64,000 nt of DNA from Cuniculiplasma sp052315415 (lineage in GTDB: Archaea; Thermoplasmatota; Thermoplasmata; Thermoplasmatales; Thermoplasmataceae): NCBI GenBank assembly GCA_052315415.1, contig JBLSDH010000001.1, positions 124,001 to 188,000 on the forward strand, written 5' to 3'. The translations under genes were made by a program, and so were the position numbers. The notes beneath the pieces are model-generated. The model did not search any database. It was not told where the DNA came from and saw nothing but the letters and a program-made list of their open reading frames with translations. Shown here piece after piece: positions 61,598 to 64,000 of this stretch. Numbering within the stretch: position 1 is the stretch's first letter; each line of letters opens with the position of its first letter.

Positions 61598-62219
61598 CTT
61601 TCTTCTCTACCTCCATTGTCTTTAATTTTTCCTTGTTTACACTAATATCATCAGGCAGTTTGTAATCATCCTTCAGAATTCTAACTGAAACCCCTATTAC
61701 ACCAAGTTTCAACTTTGCTATTGAATATCCATAGTCTATACCTGATCTTGCGGGTTCACCAGAATACTTTATGGAGCCGTAAAAGAATTTTTGTGCCCTG
61801 GCCCTCTCACCTGAAATCTTTCCTCCAATTTTTATCATTGTTCCTCTTGCATTGCTTTCAATTATTCTTCTGAGTGCCGTATTACCTGCTTTTCTGTAAG
61901 CCCATCCCTTCTCAAGGGACATTGCAATTTTTTTAGATACTATTTGGGCATTCAGATCAGGGTTCTTTACCTCCTGAACCTCAATCTTAGGACTCTCAAT
62001 TCCAAATTTGTATCTCAAAGTGTCCTCTATTTCCTGAACCTTTGACCCTCTTCTACCAATAACGAGACCAGGTTTGTTTACAGTTAAAATTATAGAGGTG
62101 TCGAGCAAGTTTCTCTTCATCTCTATACCGCCGAACCCGGCATTATCAGTTTCTTTCTTTACATATTCTGCAACAAGAAGCCTTTTTATCTTCTCGTTTA
62201 CAAATTTTCTCTCTTTCAT
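61590..62219 (-). CDS. rps3: Small ribosomal subunit protein uS3
   Basis: A 209-residue protein with a KH domain (VNKPGLVIGRRGSKVQEIEDTL) and the C-terminal domain (RGTMIKIGGKISGERARAQKF). Four-base overlap with uL22. Confidence 0.95.
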   Translation of the reverse strand: MKERKFVNEKIKRLLVAEYVKKETDNAGFGGIEMKRNLLDTSIILTVNKPGLVIGRRGSKVQEIEDTLRYKFGIESPKIEVQEVKNPDLNAQIVSKKIAMSLEKGWAYRKAGNTALRRIIESNARGTMIKIGGKISGERARAQKFFYGSIKYSGEPARSGIDYGYSIAKLKLGVIGVSVRILKDDYKLPDDISVNKEKLKTMEVEKKDA

Positions 62220-62674
62220 TCCTCTTCCTCCTGAACTATAACTGTCAAATGGACAAGGTCCCTGTTGTTTGCTCCAGCCCTGCCATATGCCTTTGGGGAA
62301 TATCTTTTAAGCATTGTTCCCTTGTTTGCATTAATACTTATTATCTTCAGATTGTCTGTGTCAAGACCTTTAAACTCTGCATTTGCATCTACTGCTTCAA
62401 GAAGCTCCAGGAAATGGCGTGTTGCCTTAACGGGATATCTTCCTGGACCCACTGACTTCCTGTGAGAAACTGAATCCAGGTATCTGAAATAAGGTACAGG
62501 TCTTTTTTTATCTATTACCTCATTTAATATTTCCTTGGCTTTTTGCAATTTCATACCTCTTATATATCTTGCAATATTCACCGCGTCTTTGAAAGATATG
62601 TTGCAATCTTTTTTCAATGCTTTTGCAGTTTTATCCGGAATTTCTTTCATAGAGTAATATTTCATCAGTTTCAC
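62216..62674 (-). CDS. rpl22: Large ribosomal subunit protein uL22
   Basis: A 152-residue protein: SFKDAVNIARYIRGMKLQKAKEILNEV, GPGRYPVKA and the exit-tunnel loop MLKRYSPKAYGRAG are characteristic. Confidence 0.95.
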   Translation of the reverse strand: MKLMKYYSMKEIPDKTAKALKKDCNISFKDAVNIARYIRGMKLQKAKEILNEVIDKKRPVPYFRYLDSVSHRKSVGPGRYPVKATRHFLELLEAVDANAEFKGLDTDNLKIISINANKGTMLKRYSPKAYGRAGANNRDLVHLTVIVQEEEE

Positions 62675-62675
62675 C

Positions 62676-63131
62676 TCACTTCAGCGGCATGAATTTTGAG
62701 GATCTTGTTGCTCCAACACCAGGACCTGAATGTTTAACCTCTTTCCTTGTAAGTGCAAATTCTCCAATGTAATGCCCAATCATTTCTGGCCTGATTTCAA
62801 ATTTGACAAACTCCTTTCCGTTATGCACCTGAACAACCTTTCCAACAAATTTTGGCAAAATTATGAGATCCCTAACATGAGTTCTCACATCTTTCTTTGA
62901 ATAAAGCATCTTATTGTAAACTATCTTTGTGTCAGGAGACATCTCTCTTTTCAAAGATCTCCTGGCCCTGGCCGGTAAAATTTCTATTAATTTCTGCATA
63001 TCCATCTTCTTCAGTTCTTCAAGGGTGTAACCCTTGTACCTGAATTCTTTGGATCTTCCCATTATTATTTTCTGGGACTTCCTTGCCCTTCTTCTTATAG
63101 ATTTAGCAGAAGCCTGCCTGTTTGTTGTCAT
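62676..63131 (-). CDS. rps19: Small ribosomal subunit protein uS19
   Basis: A 151-residue archaeal-length protein: FRYKGYTLEELKKM N-terminal extension and VRDLIILPKFVGKVVQVHNGKEFVKFEI with the MIGHYIGEFALTR segment. Confidence 0.95.
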   Translation of the reverse strand: MTTNRQASAKSIRRRARKSQKIIMGRSKEFRYKGYTLEELKKMDMQKLIEILPARARRSLKREMSPDTKIVYNKMLYSKKDVRTHVRDLIILPKFVGKVVQVHNGKEFVKFEIRPEMIGHYIGEFALTRKEVKHSGPGVGATRSSKFMPLK

Positions 63132-63823
63132 TTAACTTTCCTCCTTTTTGGTGATAGCCTGCCAACCTTTCTTCCTGGCGGAGTACCTCTTCCTACAGTA
63201 CTGGGTCTTCCAACATGCTGATGGTTTCCACCTCCATGTGGGTGATTAACTGCGTTCATTGCCACTCCCCTTACTGAATAAGGACGTTTAGCCTTACTCT
63301 GCAAATAGTGTACCTTTCTTCCAGCCTTGAGAACAGGTATATCTTTTGCTCCAGAACCTGCCACTGATCCAACGGTTGCCCTGCACAGTGGATTGAAGTT
63401 TTTTATGAAACCTGAGGGCAATTTTACGGAAACGTATGCACCATGACTTATTACCTGGGCATAGGAACCGCCAGTCCTGCAAAGCTTTCCTCCGTCACCC
63501 GGAACTGTCTCAATATTATGAATAATTTGACCATCCTTTATGAAACCAAGTAGGGTCGAATCCCCATCCTTAGGATCAGGAATCCTTCCTGAATTTATCT
63601 TCATCCCTACGTATGCTCCGTTGAATGCCAGCTGGTATATCTTTTTTCCCTCCATCCCTGTAAGCTCAACCACAGGAGCATTTCTTCCAGGAGCATGCAC
63701 TATATCGGTTACTGTGTACTGCCCTTCATTGGGAATTTTTACCTCTCCAATATGTCTGTGACTTGGGCTTCTGTAAACAAGCCCCCCTTTTCCTCTTCTT
63801 TGTGGTATTATCAGTTTACCCAT
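63128..63823 (-). CDS. rpl2: Large ribosomal subunit protein uL2
   Basis: A 231-residue peptidyl-transferase-centre protein. The VRGVAMNAVNHPHGGGNHQH segment with the conserved histidine is intact, as is the HSP-like start RSPSHRHIGEV. Four-base overlap with uS19. Confidence 0.96.
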   Translation of the reverse strand: MGKLIIPQRRGKGGLVYRSPSHRHIGEVKIPNEGQYTVTDIVHAPGRNAPVVELTGMEGKKIYQLAFNGAYVGMKINSGRIPDPKDGDSTLLGFIKDGQIIHNIETVPGDGGKLCRTGGSYAQVISHGAYVSVKLPSGFIKNFNPLCRATVGSVAGSGAKDIPVLKAGRKVHYLQSKAKRPYSVRGVAMNAVNHPHGGGNHQHVGRPSTVGRGTPPGRKVGRLSPKRRKVK

Positions 63824-63834
63824 TATATTTCACC

Positions 63835-64000
63835 TCAATAGAGACCTATCCTCTCTCCAATCTCTTCTGCATTATAATCTTCAGAAAGTCTAACTATTGC
63901 TTTCTTACCATTCTTATCCCTGAGAATATTTACCTTCACAACCTTAACGTTAAAAAGTTCCTCAATCTCTCCTTTTACATCCCTTTTTGTTGCATTTTTA
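63835..64000 (-). CDS. rpl23: Large ribosomal subunit protein uL23, C-terminal part (runs off the window)
   Basis: The last 54 codons are visible; the start lies beyond base 64000. NATKRDVKGEIEELFNVKVVKVNILRDKNGKKA and the AEEIGERIG end match archaeal uL23, and position before uL2 agrees with S10-operon order. Eleven bases separate it from uL2. Confidence 0.92.
   Translation of the reverse strand, partial: KNATKRDVKGEIEELFNVKVVKVNILRDKNGKKAIVRLSEDYNAEEIGERIGLY

Noticed and set aside
1..64000. CRISPR arrays
   Set aside because: No regularly spaced short repeats were seen; the only close direct repeats are inside the surface-protein gene and encode protein repeats.

Overview
The window reads as a chromosome segment of an extremely acidophilic Thermoplasmatales archaeon, most like Ferroplasma or a close relative. 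The reasons are archaeal information-processing genes throughout (eukaryote-type ribosomal proteins, RNase P proteins Rpp29 and Rpr2, Nop10, Cbf5, eIF2 alpha, thermosome, archaeal SecY), low GC, many genes with a TATA-like box about 25-32 nt before the start (leaderless or nearly leaderless transcripts), archaeal-type S-adenosylmethionine synthetase and adenylate kinase, and surface proteins built from Thermoplasmata-type 'GLP-GT-W ... NGTY' repeats. The genus is inferred from gene content and style only.

Layout. 1-6.7 kb: dph2 (partial), hutI, an A24 preflagellin/prepilin peptidase, an MBL hydrolase, tRNA-Ser(TGA), eL15, and a sucC-sucD-argF operon. 6.7-12.8 kb: thermosome, a large repeat-containing surface protein, a THUMP-like methyltransferase, and a one-repeat miniature of the surface protein. 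12.9-19.4 kb: an accessory island of decayed insertion sequences (an IS4/IS1634-like transposase with eight in-frame stops, a second C-terminal fragment, a complete but dead IS21 element with recognisable terminal inverted repeats, and an IS256 fragment cut off by the IS21 end), plus two GNAT paralogues, one broken by a single stop codon. 19.5-21.3 kb: a two-gene ATPase plus TOPRIM-like module at the edge of the island; this is the best candidate for an undescribed (probably defence) system. 21.5-26.7 kb: a small orphan, RNase P Rpr2, phosphoglycolate phosphatase, and an operon hisA-like-pyrD-pyrK-queE-pyrC that mixes pyrimidine and archaeosine synthesis. 26.8-32.3 kb: a tandem UspA protein facing a complete kdpFABC potassium pump operon. 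32.3-42.6 kb: tRNA-Arg(CCG), adenosine-specific kinase, Elp3, a nucleotidyltransferase, a GNAT, an MBL hydrolase, XPD helicase, a TPR protein, an AAA-associated-domain protein, SAM synthetase and PurH. 42.6-49.0 kb: zinc ribbon-EF1B-glycosyltransferase facing the eL44-eS27-eIF2 alpha-Nop10-PAC2 operon, an IS66-like relic, then LSm-eL37-purF, where purF overlaps eL37 by 53 nt. 49.0-64.0 kb: a long minus-strand S10/spc-type superoperon from uL23 (partial) and uL2 through SecY, Adk, DUF106, Cmk and Cbf5 to a divergent Nop5-like protein.

Most of the window is ordinary housekeeping sequence. The unusual material lies in 12.9-21.3 kb, in the repeat surface proteins, and in several operon couplings. 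No CRISPR array, rRNA or replication origin was recognised. All functional calls rest on motif recognition by eye; no database search was run.
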